The translations under genes were made by a program, and so were the position numbers. The notes beneath the pieces are model-generated. The model worked only from the letters and a program-made list of their open reading frames with translations. It was not told where the DNA came from and did no database searches. From Peromyscus leucopus (Eukaryota > Chordata > Mammalia > Rodentia > Cricetidae), in the NCBI RefSeq assembly GCF_004664715.2, contig NC_051068.1:132204716-132268715 (forward strand): 64,000 bases of DNA, in the 5' to 3' direction. Each line of letters begins with the position of its first letter. Position 1 is the first letter of the stretch. This document shows, piece by piece, positions 13,001 to 26,600 of the stretch.

Positions 13001-16000
13001 AGCTGGGCCTGGTAGTGCAAGCCTCCACAATCCCAGCACGCTATAGGGAAAGGGGAGACGGGTGGAGCTCCAGGTCAGCCAGCTAACATGGCTTATGCAG
13101 CAGTAAAGAGACCGTCTCAAACAAGACAAGAAGGCAAAGACTAAAGCCTGAAGGCTGTCCTCTGATGGCCACATGCATGGCATGGCATGCATGCCCACAC
13201 CCTCACACCTGAGCACGCCCAATTGCCGGCACACATGGGCTGAGTGGAGGAGATTCAGCACTTCGGCCCACAGAAATCTGTCAGAAAGACCCTCTGGGCT
13301 TTGCTTCTTTGGAGGATATCAAGTCTTTGAGGGCCAAGTGGATCGATTTATCACTTCAGACGCCCCACGCTCCACATGCTGGCTGTTGTCACCAGTGTGA
13401 CAAGCTAGGAAATGGTAGCAGTGACCATGCAGGACAGCCAAGAGGGCAGATTGTCTTCTTAGCATCCATATCTGTGTGAGAAAAGTGACGCCACAAACCC
13501 CCTTTATGTAAATATCCTCCACTTCCAAAACGTAATTTGCTGCTGGGACTCACGGTCTTGCTGCTTGTTCTCAGGCCCTGTGTCCTTCAGATGGTTCAGT
13601 GTGCTGTCCTCAAAGCCTGCCGGCCTGATTCACCTAAAGGACTTTGTCATCATGAGGGGCCACTTCCTTGCATTTTTGGAACGCTTTTCTGAAATACACC
13701 AGCTTTGGAAAAAACATAGGCATATTTCTGAATATGTGCCTCACCGGAAACACATCTCTTTCCAAGCCATAATGAGCTCAGCATTCAGTAGCCCAGTGTG
13801 GCTGGATCTCTGTAAAGCAAGCTACCCCAGCGCCTCTCGCAGTAGGAATCCTGTTTGGCAGAATTTAGAGAGGAAGGAGTGAAGATCAATCTCCTTCTGT
13901 GGTTTTGATTCACACGTGACTGTCTTCATCCTTCCCTTTGTGCATGAACTCTGTTGTGAATATCTAAAGGTGAAGGAATGGATGAACTGATCATCTGTGT
14001 GTAGCTGTGACAAGAAGCACAAAGACATGTTTAAATCACAGGCAGGCTGCAGGTTTCACCAAAGACCAAAGTGCCTGCTTTCTTTATCTTAGTAGTTTAT
14101 TTAAAGAGCTTATGAGAGAACATATAGAAATCAAGCATGGCCACAGAGCTGGAAGCTAGTTTTCCAGTATCTGCAGAGCTAATCTAAAGGATTCTTTAGG
14201 TTGGAGGAGAAAGGAGCAGTGGAACATTATTAATAAGCCCTTACTGAACTTAATTTAATACAGTATTATACTCCTGAAATACAAGATAACAATAATACGA
14301 TATCAATGAAGATAATGATAATTGTTATCACCCATGGAGGGATACTTCTGTGGACCAGGCTTTATCTCAGAAGCGATCTAAATTATATCACTTCATGTTC
14401 AAACTACCTAGAGGAAGTTAGTACCCAGGCAAGACTAAGACTCCAAGAAACAACATAATGTGCCCCAGCCTGGCAAACACTAAGCTCCAAATCAAGGACC
14501 TCAGGCATCTTACATGTGCTAAGAGAGTTTGCTCTTGCAACAAACTCTAAATGGAATCCCTTTGAGTAAAGGAAGGCTCTCCATAGTCTCTCTCATGGAG
14601 TCTAAGTTCTTCGGTGAAGAGTTCTATAATACAGCCATAATATTTTCGTGTGTTTTTGTCAATGTAACCTATTTGGCCCACATCATACACGGTGATGTAA
14701 CAGAAAGTATACAGGGCAAGATGTCCTTCTATCAATCATAAGACACCCCTAAAGTTAGACTCTTTGGAACCCATTTTCACACCTTCAAAGTAGAGTGAAT
14801 TTTAGAGTGTATGTCAAGTGTCTATCAAACTCCCCACAGTCACTGTCAATACTGCTGTTCGTTCCATTTAAATTCTCAAATTTTAGTGTTTGCTGTATGA
14901 AATTAACTGTTACTTTGACATCTGCATTTTGCATAGTGCCAAAGACCAAGCATGAAGAAACATGGCCCGTTGACGCATCTTCCAAGATCAGGGAAATATT
15001 GGTGTAAAGCATGTTTGTATTTTAAATTTTAGGCACTGCCCAGGTGATGGAAGGTGGCCAAGTGGAATACAAGCCTCTTTCGGGCATTCGGTACATGTGG
15101 TGGTACCATCTAATTGGCCTCGTGTGGACTAGCGAATTCATCCTTGCATGCCAGCGGCTAACAATAGCGGGAGCAACTGTCACTTGCTATTTCAACAGGT
15201 GAGGCCAGTCCTTGACCCTGTGGTCTGTCTGCATGCTTCGGGTTGTATATGCATCTCTGAAGATATTTGGGAGTTTCCACTCAGCTCTTTAAAAGAGAGT
15301 AACAAGAATTAGAAAAACAAACCAACAAAAAGATTAAGCTAAAATTTGGCCTAAATGCTCACGGATGAGTCAGAAGAAGTAGTCGGCCTTAAATCTCACA
15401 CATTCCCAGGCTCTTTTGCTTATACTAGAAACTATAGAAAGAAATCAAACAGCAAAGTAATCTTATCACCTAGAACTAACAAATACCTAAAAGAAAGGGT
15501 TATATTCTCCGTTCCTACCAACTTCAGACTTTAAACATTATTGATCTATTTTAAATACACTCCAGTAGCTCTATCAACTATTTTACCTCTGTGAAATCAG
15601 AAGAATATTTACTGCAAACCATAATTCATTTCCTTAGCATTAAGTACTAGTGAATTGATTACTCACTTCTGTATCTATATATAGGTAATACCTCATGAAA
15701 ATAATTGAAGACTCCTCCTCCTCTACTCCCACCCCACCCCCACCTCACATATACCTGAGCTCTTTGTATCTCTCGTGTTTAACTCTCCAGGGATTGTAGC
15801 CAGAAGAGCAGGCTCGGGACAATGACAGGGTTGGACTTGGAACAGGAAGTTTACTCCTGGTAGAGCTGACCCTCCTCTAGCCTCTCAGACCAAATGAGTA
15901 GATAAACATGAGCTTTCTGGGGTGAGAAAGCCAAGCAGCCATGACTCATGCCACTGAACAGTTGCCTCCGGACGATAAAGAGCACTGTGGGTTTTTAATC

Positions 16001-19000
16001 CGGCGGTACCCTTTGGGAACCACATCATTAGAGACTCTGGAGGATCCCAAAGGGGCTGCTGCCCTCGGTTGTCATTGAGAGCCTCCCAGCAGTGGAGGTG
16101 GGAGCTGCTTGGCCTCCAGCAGGAAACACATATCTGTCCAGCCAAATTGGCCAGCAGGTAACATCTGTCCGACAGATTTATGTTATCATAGCATAAACCA
16201 GACTAAGGCGTTTACAGCAAGGGCGTGGATGCAGAGGTCCAGTGGTTCACGGGCATTGATCCCAGCCCTCCCTTCTCTCCACACTCCATCATGAAAGAAG
16301 TACAAAGGAGTAAATACACAGACGGTGGGAAATAGGCAAGCAATGGCAACAGATGAGAACCATCAGCCTTGAAACACGTGACTTCGGACGCTAACGTCAA
16401 AAAATGAAATTCAGTCACGTGATGAAAACTGAAGACAGGATCCGCCCCAGCGGGAAAAGCTAAGTCGGCTTGTGGGCTTGTGCGTGCAGGCTGTGTGCAG
16501 ACACGCAAAGAAGATGCTGGCTGGACACAGAAGCCAGAGGCAGGAAGTCAAGTATGAAATGTGCTTCCAGCCCAGCCAGATGGCTCCGCCGGTGACAGCG
16601 CCTGCCGTGAAAGCCTGGTGACCTGAGTTTGATCCCCAGAATCCATGCTAGAAAGAGACACCTGACTTCCGGAAGCTGTCCTCCAACTTCTACCAGGACA
16701 TTCCCCGGCCCTCACGCTTTCATGAACACAGCATGTGGATAGACGCACAACAATAATAAGTACAAATTTAAAAGCAAATAAATACACAATAAAATGTGCT
16801 TCCAAAGATGCTAAGTCTTCAACCCCTAGACGCTTCCTCCATAGAGAGAGAGGACGCCTTTACTGTCCAGGACTATAACCCAGAGAGGGTCTGCTCATGG
16901 GTGTCCAGCACAGCTGAGGCTGGAGCAATGCTGTGTGCTGAACCAGGGAGAGCAAGTAGACGCCTATGCACTGATTAGTGAGGGCCCCATCACCATCACA
17001 CCCCACATTCCACAGCTCAGTTCCCAGGATCTTGGCAGCCAGGTTGGTGCTCTAAAGGGGGGAAGTTTTCTAATCCAAGTCAGGAGCCACAGGAGCCCCT
17101 GGTGAAGCTGACTTCCAGACTCCTACCCCAGCACAGGCGCTCCCCCGGCGATAAGCAGTCTCTCTCGCTCGGAGCATCCAAGGGTCTGTGAACTGCTCGT
17201 TAGTGCTTACGGTGCGTCCGAAGAAAGTGAAAGAGATTAGACACCAAACCAAAGGAATTTAGGGGAAACAGACACAGTGCAAGCTGCAAAGGAACCCGGG
17301 GACAGGGACCATAATACAGAGAACAAAGAATGTGAGCCCATTAACTAAGACTCCACACATAAAAATGAATATGGAGAGAACAAGGAAGACCTTTTGATAA
17401 TCAGCTATTTCAAAACTAGGAATTTTCTATTGAATGCTTAAACTATGAAGCTGAAGAATTCTTCTAGAAAGTTGAACAAAAAGACAAATGGGAAAATAGG
17501 AGGAGGGATAACATGTTAGGATTATTTAGGAAACCCACCACCTCACTAATACAGTTTTAAAAAGAGCAAACAAAAAAAAATATTTTTGAGGCAGGGTCTC
17601 ATGTAGCCCAGACATGGAACTCGCTGTGTTACTGAGGGTCACCTGGATCTCCCAATCCTCTTGCCGCCTCCCCTGAAGGTCTGAGAATTTCAGGCATACA
17701 CTACCACACTGAATTGTAGCATATGCCGGGTGTGGTGGCGCACGCCTTTAATCCCAACATTTGGGAGGCAGAGGCAGGCAGATCTCTGAGTTCCTGGCCA
17801 GCCTGGTCTACAGAGCTAGTTCCAGGACAGCCAGGGCAACACAGAGAAACCCTGTCTCAAGAAAACAGCAACTATTAAAGAATGAAATTTTCAAAGAAAC
17901 TTGGTCAGAGCTGAGGACATAAGTTAGATATCTCCAGAAGCTTCGCAAAGAGGGAAAAAAAGATCAGACAGGGACTTGAGCATCAGAATCAAATGTGACC
18001 TTTGACATTCAGCAGCAACTCTGAACCCAAAAACAGCAGAGCAGACCTGTCCAAACGTGTGTGCTCCCAAGTCCCTGACCTAGAGTTCTATACCCATTCC
18101 CACCATCGATCAATTAAAGGTCACAAAATCCCCAAAGATTTCCCCGGGCACATCCCTTCCAGGAAGGATGTTTCCACTGAATGTCATGAGTAAGCCAGGG
18201 TGGGAAAGGGGTTTCCGAAAATGAGCAGCCTGTAGAAAGAAGATGGGGGAGTGCCTGGGAAGGTAACAGTGTTGCAAGTGTTAAAACAAGAAGTCGAGCG
18301 GAAGGCTGAGTGGGAGACCAGTGACCTGCAAGAGGCTGTCTCTGGGCAAAGACAGGGCCGAGCCAGGAACAGATGTGCTTAGACACGTTGAGATTTACAC
18401 TCTGGTTCAGTGTTGAGTGAAGCCCAAGGGAAACAGAGCAAATAAAAAAATGTCATACAAGTATGAACACCAGGAAAACCCTACAGTTGTACAGAAGAGG
18501 AAATAGAGCTGGACGGTGCTACTTGGATCAGTTGGGAATATTCTTCACAGTACATTTATTTTATTTATGTACTAATGATATGAACGCTAAATATTAACTA
18601 AAAAAAGAAACAGTGCAATTGAGGAAGAGTGGGGGGATGAGGGCATGGAGCGGGGAGGTTAGGCTGAACAAGAAAAAAAACTGAATCTGCTGCACGGGAC
18701 ATCAGTAGGCAGTATACAAAGCTGAGAAATTAAGAGGGCCTGAATGGATGGCTCAATGGAAGAGCACTTGCCTGGCATCCCTAAGGCCTCAAGTTCAATC
18801 CTCAACACCAGAGAAGAAAATGGACAGGATGCCATAGGAAAAAAGCGAGTCTTAAGAACCTACAGTTTTAAATCAGGGAGGAATGTTCCAGAAGAAACAG
18901 CCAAACTAGCATTCCTAGGGAGGGAGGATTAAGGACAGGTGAAGCAAACGGCTGTTTTCTTTAAGCCTGCCAGCACTATTTAGTTTTTTAATTATTATTT

Positions 19001-20229
19001 TTATTAAAAACTAATTTAAAATGAAATACATAAGAGAGTTGAAGACATGGCTCGGTGGTTATAAGTATTTGCTGCTCTTGCAGAGGACCCAGGTTTGACT
19101 CCCCAAACTCACATCCAGCAGCTCACAACAGCCAGCCCTCTTTTATTCTCCAGTAGGCATCTACATACATGTGGCAGACATGCGTAGACATACGCATAAA
19201 TTAAAAATACAAATCTAAAATAAAATGCATGATTTTTATTTTAGCACCACAGTTACTTAATTATTAGTCTTCTCAGCCAGGCATGGTGGCACACTCCGAA
19301 GGCAGAGGCAGGAGGATCACCACATCTGAGGCCAGCCTGGTTTACAGAACAAATTCTAGACCAACGTGGACTATATAGAGAAACCCTGTCTCAAAACAAA
19401 CAGGAAGCATGGACCGTCTGCTTCGCTGTGACACCGACAGGTCTGTCCTCGTCGGCAGTTCACAGTTCTTCCAGGCTGTGTTTTGACTGACATAACCACT
19501 CACATTGACGGCGGTCATGTTTTCAGCTTCAAGCGGGCTGAAGAGTTTATAGAGAGGCCACTGTGTACCAATCTGTGCACAACCCTAAAACCCACCTTTA
19601 AAGATCATTTTGTGGAATGTAGAAACAGCTTAGCGGTTAAGAGCACTTGTTGCTCTTGCAGAGGACCCAGGTTCGGTTCCCAGCACCCTCATGGCAGTTC
19701 ACAATTGCCCGTCACTCCAGTTCCAGGAGATCCTACGCACTTTCTGGCCTCCTCTGGGCGTACACTTGATAGGCATGTATGCAGGCAAACACTCATACAC
19801 ATAAATAAACATAAATACATATTTGAAATACAAACAAACAAGCATTTGGGAAGCCAAGAGCACATGCCTGGGCTCTCAGCACTGGGCAAGATGGGGAGTT
19901 TACACCCTTAGTCAAGGAGGAGCTGGAGGCTGCATAGTTTGAGGCTCACCTGGGCACGAGACCCCGTTTCAGAGAAGGCAGTGGGTGGGGATAGTGGGGA
20001 GCCAGGGAGACGACTCAGGAGATAAAGTGCTAGCTGGGCATTCATGAGGACCTGAGTTCAAGCCCCAGAATCCACAATAAAGGCAGACATGCCAGGCGGT
20101 GGTTGCGCACACCTTTAATCCCAGCACTCAGGAGGCAGAGGCAGGTGGATCTCTGTGAGTTCGAGGCCAGCGTGGTCTACAGAGCGAGATCCAGGACAGG
20201 CACCAAAGCTACACAGAGAAACCCTGTCT

Positions 20230-20272
<43 letters not shown>

Positions 20273-23200
20273 CAGACATAGTGTCCCACCATTTGTTTTT
20301 TAATTTTAATGTTGTTTACACTTATTTGGGGGGTGTGCATGTACACACCTGAGTGTGAAGGTCAGTTGATACTTTGCTGGGGTTTGTTCCTTCACTGTGG
20401 GTCCCAAGGGTGGAACTCTGGTCATCAGCCTTGGCTGTAAGCACATTTACCCACTGACCTTCTCTCTAGTCCTGTGGTGTAGACTTATGACCCAGTGCTA
20501 AGAAGGTACAGATAGGCAGATCCTTGGATTGCACGTCAGCCAGCCAAGCCACTGACAGACCCTGAGCCAGAAAAAAAAGGTTTGGATGGCACCTAAGAAA
20601 CAATGTCCTACCCTGCCACCTCAGGTTGACCTCTAGATTCCACATGTAGGAACACAGACACACACAGACACACAGACACACACACACACACACACACACC
20701 CCTAATAAAGACAGTTTGTATTGCTTGTGGAATCGGAAGGATGACCTTTACCACCACCTCACTGTCTTCTCATTCCATCCCGCAGGTTTTTGCTAGACAA
20801 ACACAAGGAAGGGACGAGGTCTTTGCAATGGCCACACTGTTCCCAGTCACTGACGGCTTTGTTGGGAGCCAGGCACCCCATGCAGCCCAGACTTTATTCA
20901 GGGACTACGGCACAAAATTGGCTTTACATGACGTTGGAGGAGTTTCTAGAGAATGCCAGGCTGAACTGAACTATTGTTCTTAGAGCCCTGAGGTTGCTGG
21001 TGTGGCTGTTAAGCATTATACGTACCTTGACTTAAAGGTATTCTCCATCTTCCCCAGACTCCTATTAAAGATATCACTTGGTTACCCAGCACGCCTAGCA
21101 CCACAATGTCAGTTCTCAAAACTGTGGTTAGGGGCAGAGATTAGTATTATTTTCTGCTTCCTGGGAAAATAATCAGATCCTCTTCCTAAAGGCAGGTTGT
21201 GCTGACTGGAAGGGAGGCCGAGCTGACGGCCCATTGGGGAGGGATGGCAGGCTGCTGTCCCTGGTGACTGTGGGAATGGGCGGTGACTCAGTGACTCTAC
21301 TCAGCCTCATCTTTTGCAGGACTGTTTCTAGTCTGAAAGCAGGTATTGAGTGACGCTTGGCTTGGGTTAAAAGGGCCTTTGAAAGTCCCCTCGCCTGTCA
21401 TGTGATAACCTAGCTTCTGGGGCCTCCGTATCTTCCTCCAGCCAAGGCCTGCAGAGCCCAGCATTGTGACTTGGGAGGGAAGGCAGGGCAGGCACACCTC
21501 TGTCCCAAATGGTTTGTTCTGCTGCGGTAAGACCTGCCCAGAAATCTGATGCCTAAACCAGACTTCAGCACCTGGAGGCCCAAACCTGGAGGCCCCATTC
21601 ACAGTGGTCTGTGAGTCATTTCTCTCCCGAGCAGATGGGATGCAGGTGTCCCCTCTGCAGCTTTCTCTTAAGTGGTAGAGTAAGTTCTAAGGCTTATAAA
21701 TTTCAGGGGAAAAGTAAACATCCTTCCTTTAGAAAAAAAAAAATTTAAAAAACAAGGAGATGGGGAAAATGTGTCAGAATTTCCTGGCCTGCTCCACTCT
21801 TCAGTATCAGATCAAAATGACAAAATGGATTTCCATCAGTGAAAGCCCTGGTCTGTCCTCCAACACCACGGCCCCACCCCCTGGATCTCCTGTAGCCTAG
21901 GCTGGCTTCAGAGTCAGTGTCTAGGGCAGAAGGACATTGAAGTTTTGACCCTCCTGCCTCTACCTCCTTTTGAGTGCTGGAATTATAGACAGCACCACCC
22001 CTCGGGGCTCATACATGGCTGGGGATCGAACCCAAGGCTTTGGGCATGCTAGGCAAGTACTCTACCGAGTGAGCCACGGTCAAACATACAGCACCTGTGG
22101 GTAGGCAGCCAGGCTGCAGCTCTGCCTCAGTCTCCCTGCCACGCTCCCTTCTCCTCCTGGATGATTTAAGGGAGAGCAAAACTGCAGCAGTTGCCAGCTC
22201 TTGAGACCTTGCTGGCCATGGGCCTCCTCCTCCCTCGGATGGCAGGCCATTGTCCAAACCTGAATTCATAGTGACTTAGCAGGCCGAGCCAGTAGTAGAG
22301 AAATGTTTTCTAAAGAAAGCAAGCTTCCCTTGGAGCCTGTGAAGTTGCTTCTGGGAAAGTCGGCCTCCTTTTCTAGAATGGCATCCCTGAGAACTCAGGG
22401 TCACAGTCGGAAGGTCACCAGCCCGGTGACATCAGCTCTCCTCTCTTCTAGCTTTCAGGTTTGGGGGAGAGGGAGGATCATTCCCATTCTGTCCTTTCTG
22501 TCTCTCTGTGAAGCTGACTGGCACACATTCCTGGGACCTGTGTCATTACAAGTCCAGTAAATGATTCACACTGAAGTGACCTCTAGGGAACACAGAAGAA
22601 ATCAGCTGGTTTCGGGGAGCCCAAAACTGTCCAGAAGCCAGACGGCCCAACGCTGCTGTGTCTTCCTTTCAAACCTGAGCTCCCCATTACCCTTGCTGGC
22701 CCTGGTCCTGATCATGTGACTTGATGATTGCTCTAATCACCAGGTTAATCACACATGTCCCTCTGCCACGTAAGCGGTGAGCACGGTGAAGGACTCAGTC
22801 TATTGCAAATGAAAATAATATCAACAGGCACCTGGAAGGGTGGGTCAAAGGACCAAGAACGATAAGAAAGAAACGTGTGTATTTTGGCGCATAGGTATTT
22901 TTTTCTGTTTTGCATTTGTTTACACATGAATGCCACCAAAAAAAATGTAAATTAGCCCAGGATGTAAGGTAACCTTGGCTACCAAGGAGGATAAAAATCT
23001 TGCCCAGTGCCTACTGCATCACCAGTGCCAATGAGGATCTGAACCAGAGAGAAGGTTCTTGTTGCTTTTTAAATAGTGAGTTTTGAATGTTCTTCTTCCC
23101 TCTTCCCAGGAATCAAAATGACCCTCCTGCCCATCCAATCCTTTCGTCTCTCTCCATACTTTTCTGCTACCATCAAGGAACTGCGGTGAAAGGGTCATTT

Positions 23201-23604
23201 TTAATCACTGTGACAAGAATCCCAAGAGTCGTTCTCATGCACGCGTATAAGACTCTGAAAGAGCCGGTAAGACAACCCCCTAAAGCTGACGGGTTGAGGA
23301 CCGGCCCCCATGCAAGGACTCTGCAGACCCGGCTCCCAAGCTCTGCTCTGTGTCGGGCTGAGGGAGGAGAGGCTCTGTGTTAGCTGGAGTCCTTCTAATT
23401 CAAATGCGGAGCCAAGGGCTGGAGTCTGATGGTGGTGGAGTTTCAGTTAGTGTTTGTGCCTCTGTCTCAGGTTTGTTTGTAGATACATTATAAAGTAGGA
23501 ATAATAGTTGTTTTGTTTGGATGCCAGCATACTGCCTGCCCGCTGTGTTTCTAGAGGGTGCCATGGGAAGTGATTGGTGTGGGCCAGGAGGAAAAGTCAG
23601 AACG

Positions 23605-23642
<38 letters not shown>

Positions 23643-26600
23643 TGTCTGTTTATGTGTGTGCACAGGCATGCGTGTGTGCGCATGTGTACATGCTCACCCG
23701 CACTTGAGAGTGAGAAATGGATAAGCTGACCCACATCTCAGCTCCAAGGACAGAAAACTGTAGGGCTTTTGTGCCGAGAGGCTTCTCCTCCTCGGGTTTT
23801 ATTTCCATGCGCATTTAGTTATGAAAGCCAGTGGAAACCAGAACACCAGGAAAACAGCTGTTCTCATGGTGTCTCTAAGCTGCCACACAAGGGAGGCTTG
23901 GACTTCCCCCAACTTTCCTGTTCTCATACAATGCTGATCCTTCTCTGTCTCCATTTCCACCTTGGGGGTTTGTGACTTGCTCTGAGTTTCACAAACCTAC
24001 CTGATTCCAGCCCTTTGGGTCTGGTTACACGGCCTTAGTAAATCGGGAAGTTTCGTGCCCTGGTTCACGTTGCTCACAATTAATTGTGTTTGCTTTTAAA
24101 AACAGAACTCTAAATTGTCATTATTTTAAAATCCACAATCAAGGTTTCAGCTTGGCATACCAATTAGGAACAACAGAGTTGAACTGCACCTGGGATTATC
24201 TGGCTTTCTTATCTTGCCGCATTGAGCAGTTGACTATGAAATGTTTTCCTGTGGCTCCTTGCCTGGCTGCATTTTGGACACTTAAAACAGGTGGTTGTAC
24301 CTGGCCCAGGGCAAATCTAAGCTACTGCAGTATAAAAGGTTTCTCCCTCCCTCCCTCCCTCCCTCCCTAACATTTATTTGTTTGTTTGTTGTATATGTGT
24401 GAGCCTGCATGAGTATGTACCAGAAGAGGGCATCAGATTCTGTGGAACTGAAGTTACAGGTAGTTGTGAGCTGCCATGTGGGTGCTGGGAATCGAACCTG
24501 GGTCCTCTTTAAGAGCAGCCAGTGTTTTTAACCACTGAACTATCACTCCATCCCCAGTGCAGGGTTTCCTGAAGTACAGAATCACTCTTGATTTTAAATA
24601 TACTTAGGTCAGGTGAGTATTTTGTACCTATGCAGCACACATCTGAATATATGTTTTATTAAAATGTATTTTACAGACACGTATATGTACTAATATATTG
24701 GCCACATATATATATGTAATTAATTAACATGTGAATTAGTTATTGATAACCATAAATCAGTGAGCAGCTGAGAGCTTGCTGTCCCCTACTGAGCAAGGCA
24801 TTTTAAGCCCTTTGGGAAAATAGCTTCCATAAACCCAAAGAGAACTTGGTGGAAGACAGAGGTCTCTCTGACGCCATCACTCTTCAGATTCCACAACGTG
24901 CCAGGTAACCAAACTCCCATTTGGTGATGCCACCAAGGTAAAATATGACCTCTCATAGGTCTTCTGCCGCAGCCTTACAGCTCGGTCCTGTATCTACAGC
25001 GTCCACACCTCCCATAGCCGTGCGTGATCTCTCCTACATTAAACAGTCTCATTCCCAGCAGCCACCAAGCTAAAACCTGTCCAGCTCGAGTTTTATCCAG
25101 TTGAATTAACATTGGGATGAGAAAATGTCTCTATAAGGCCGAGTTGTTCAGGGGTCCATGAAATAGGCTAGTTGAGATTTGTTAGCTGGTTTGGAGTTTT
25201 TGTTTTGTTATCTCTGGGTGGTAGGTGGGATACGGCAGCTACCCCTTGCCCTGTTAGTTCATTCAGTTTTCATTTTTAAATTCTTAAAAATGTTCTTTCT
25301 ATTTACTTATTTATGATTTGGGGAAAGGAGCTGTGGGTCCCAGGAACCCAACGCAGGTTGTCAGGCCTGGTGTGCGCATTTTTACTTCCAGCACTGGGCT
25401 CTCCAGTCTGGGATGTTTTTACAATAGGTGGTAGGTAGAACTTGGTCACCTACCCTTCCCCAGCCAGTTCATTCTCAAGTTACACACTCAAGTTAGATTT
25501 CAGAAGATCCACTGAATCTTTGAAATTTAGTCTGAAAACCTCACGATAGAATCTATTACCCTCCACGTCAAAGTTAATTAGTTATGTGGGCACGTGACTA
25601 GTCTCTACACTATATGGTTTGGATTTCTAGTCAGTGACAAAAACCTCACAAACTTCAAATTCAAAAGTCAAGGTGTTCAAGGCATGGTGCCATACGCCTA
25701 TTGTCTCAGTACTGGGGAGGCTGAAGCAGGGGAATTGGGAGCTTGGGGCTCGTCTGGGCTACGCAGCAACACCTTGTCTCAAAAATAAAAATAAAATAAT
25801 CCAGTCAGGGCAGTGTGACCCATACCTGTAATACACACATTTGGGAAGCAGAAGCAGGAGAATCAGGAGGAGGGCAAGACTGGCCTCAGCTACATCATAA
25901 GTTTAAGGCCAGTATGGGCTACGAAAGACCCTGTCTTTAAAAAAAAAACAACACACACACAAATTGTGCATACCATTTGACACACTTAAACTAAAAGGTC
26001 AGCTTTTCCTTAGATGTTGAATACCGGTCACCCCATTTCTCTTTCTGCTGAGGTTAACTGAACCATGACAGTGAAGGCCATGAGTGAACGCTAATTCATC
26101 CGCAGTGGTAGCAATTAGTTGAGTTGCTGGTATAGGAACGAGAATCACTCCAGGGGTTCCCCCAGCACATAGATCTGCCAATGGAAACTATTCTCCCATC
26201 AGAGACAAGCTGCTTACCTTCTCTCTGTATCTCCCACTCTGTCTTTGTGGCCTGAACCTCCCTACCTGATCCCAGCAGTGCGGTACGTGGTCAAGAGGTG
26301 CGTTCAGATGCAGCTGCTGTGGGCGCTGGTGTCTCACCAGATACCTGTACCATCTCAACCAGGTATGTGCCTTTCCTGTACCCCAGGAGTCTGAGGGTGG
26401 CTTCTGTCACGTAGATCAGCAAATTCTTCAGGGCGGGTTGTGTGATTCCTTCAGTTTTCCAACCATGTAATGTGTCAAGTCCACTGAACTCCGCCATCAA
26501 ATCCAGGAAAGCAGCCACAGACAAAATGTGAAGAAACGCACATGGCTGTGTTTCAATAAAACTTTACTGGTGGACTCTGAAATTCTAATTTCGTGTGATT

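Larger units (their letters stand above)
3348..15032 (+). other. Slc44a3 intron b-c (11.7 kb)
   Basis: No coding exon was recognised. Repeats are listed separately. Stretches where I see nothing but apparently unique intron are about 4830-7000, 7100-7340, 7470-7860, 7900-8350, 9550-10000, 10625-11275, 11500-12900, 13220-14320 and 14500-15032. Part of 12180-12420 may be an old MIR remnant. Confidence 0.7.
15199..23109 (+). other. Slc44a3 intron c-d (7.9 kb)
   Basis: No coding exon was recognised. Repeats are listed separately. Apparently unique stretches are about 15200-16560, 16800-17580, 17870-18730, 20710-21880 and 22090-23109. Confidence 0.7.
23267..26275 (+). other. Slc44a3 intron d-e (3.0 kb)
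   Basis: Contains a (TG)n, an antisense B2, a partial antisense SINE and two diverged B1-like copies. No coding exon was recognised. 24560-25285 shows no recognised repeat and is A/T-rich. Confidence 0.75.

Noticed and set aside
20786..20983. AG-bounded open stretch that might be an extra Slc44a3 exon
   Set aside because: Exons c and d join in phase without it and no family similarity is seen.
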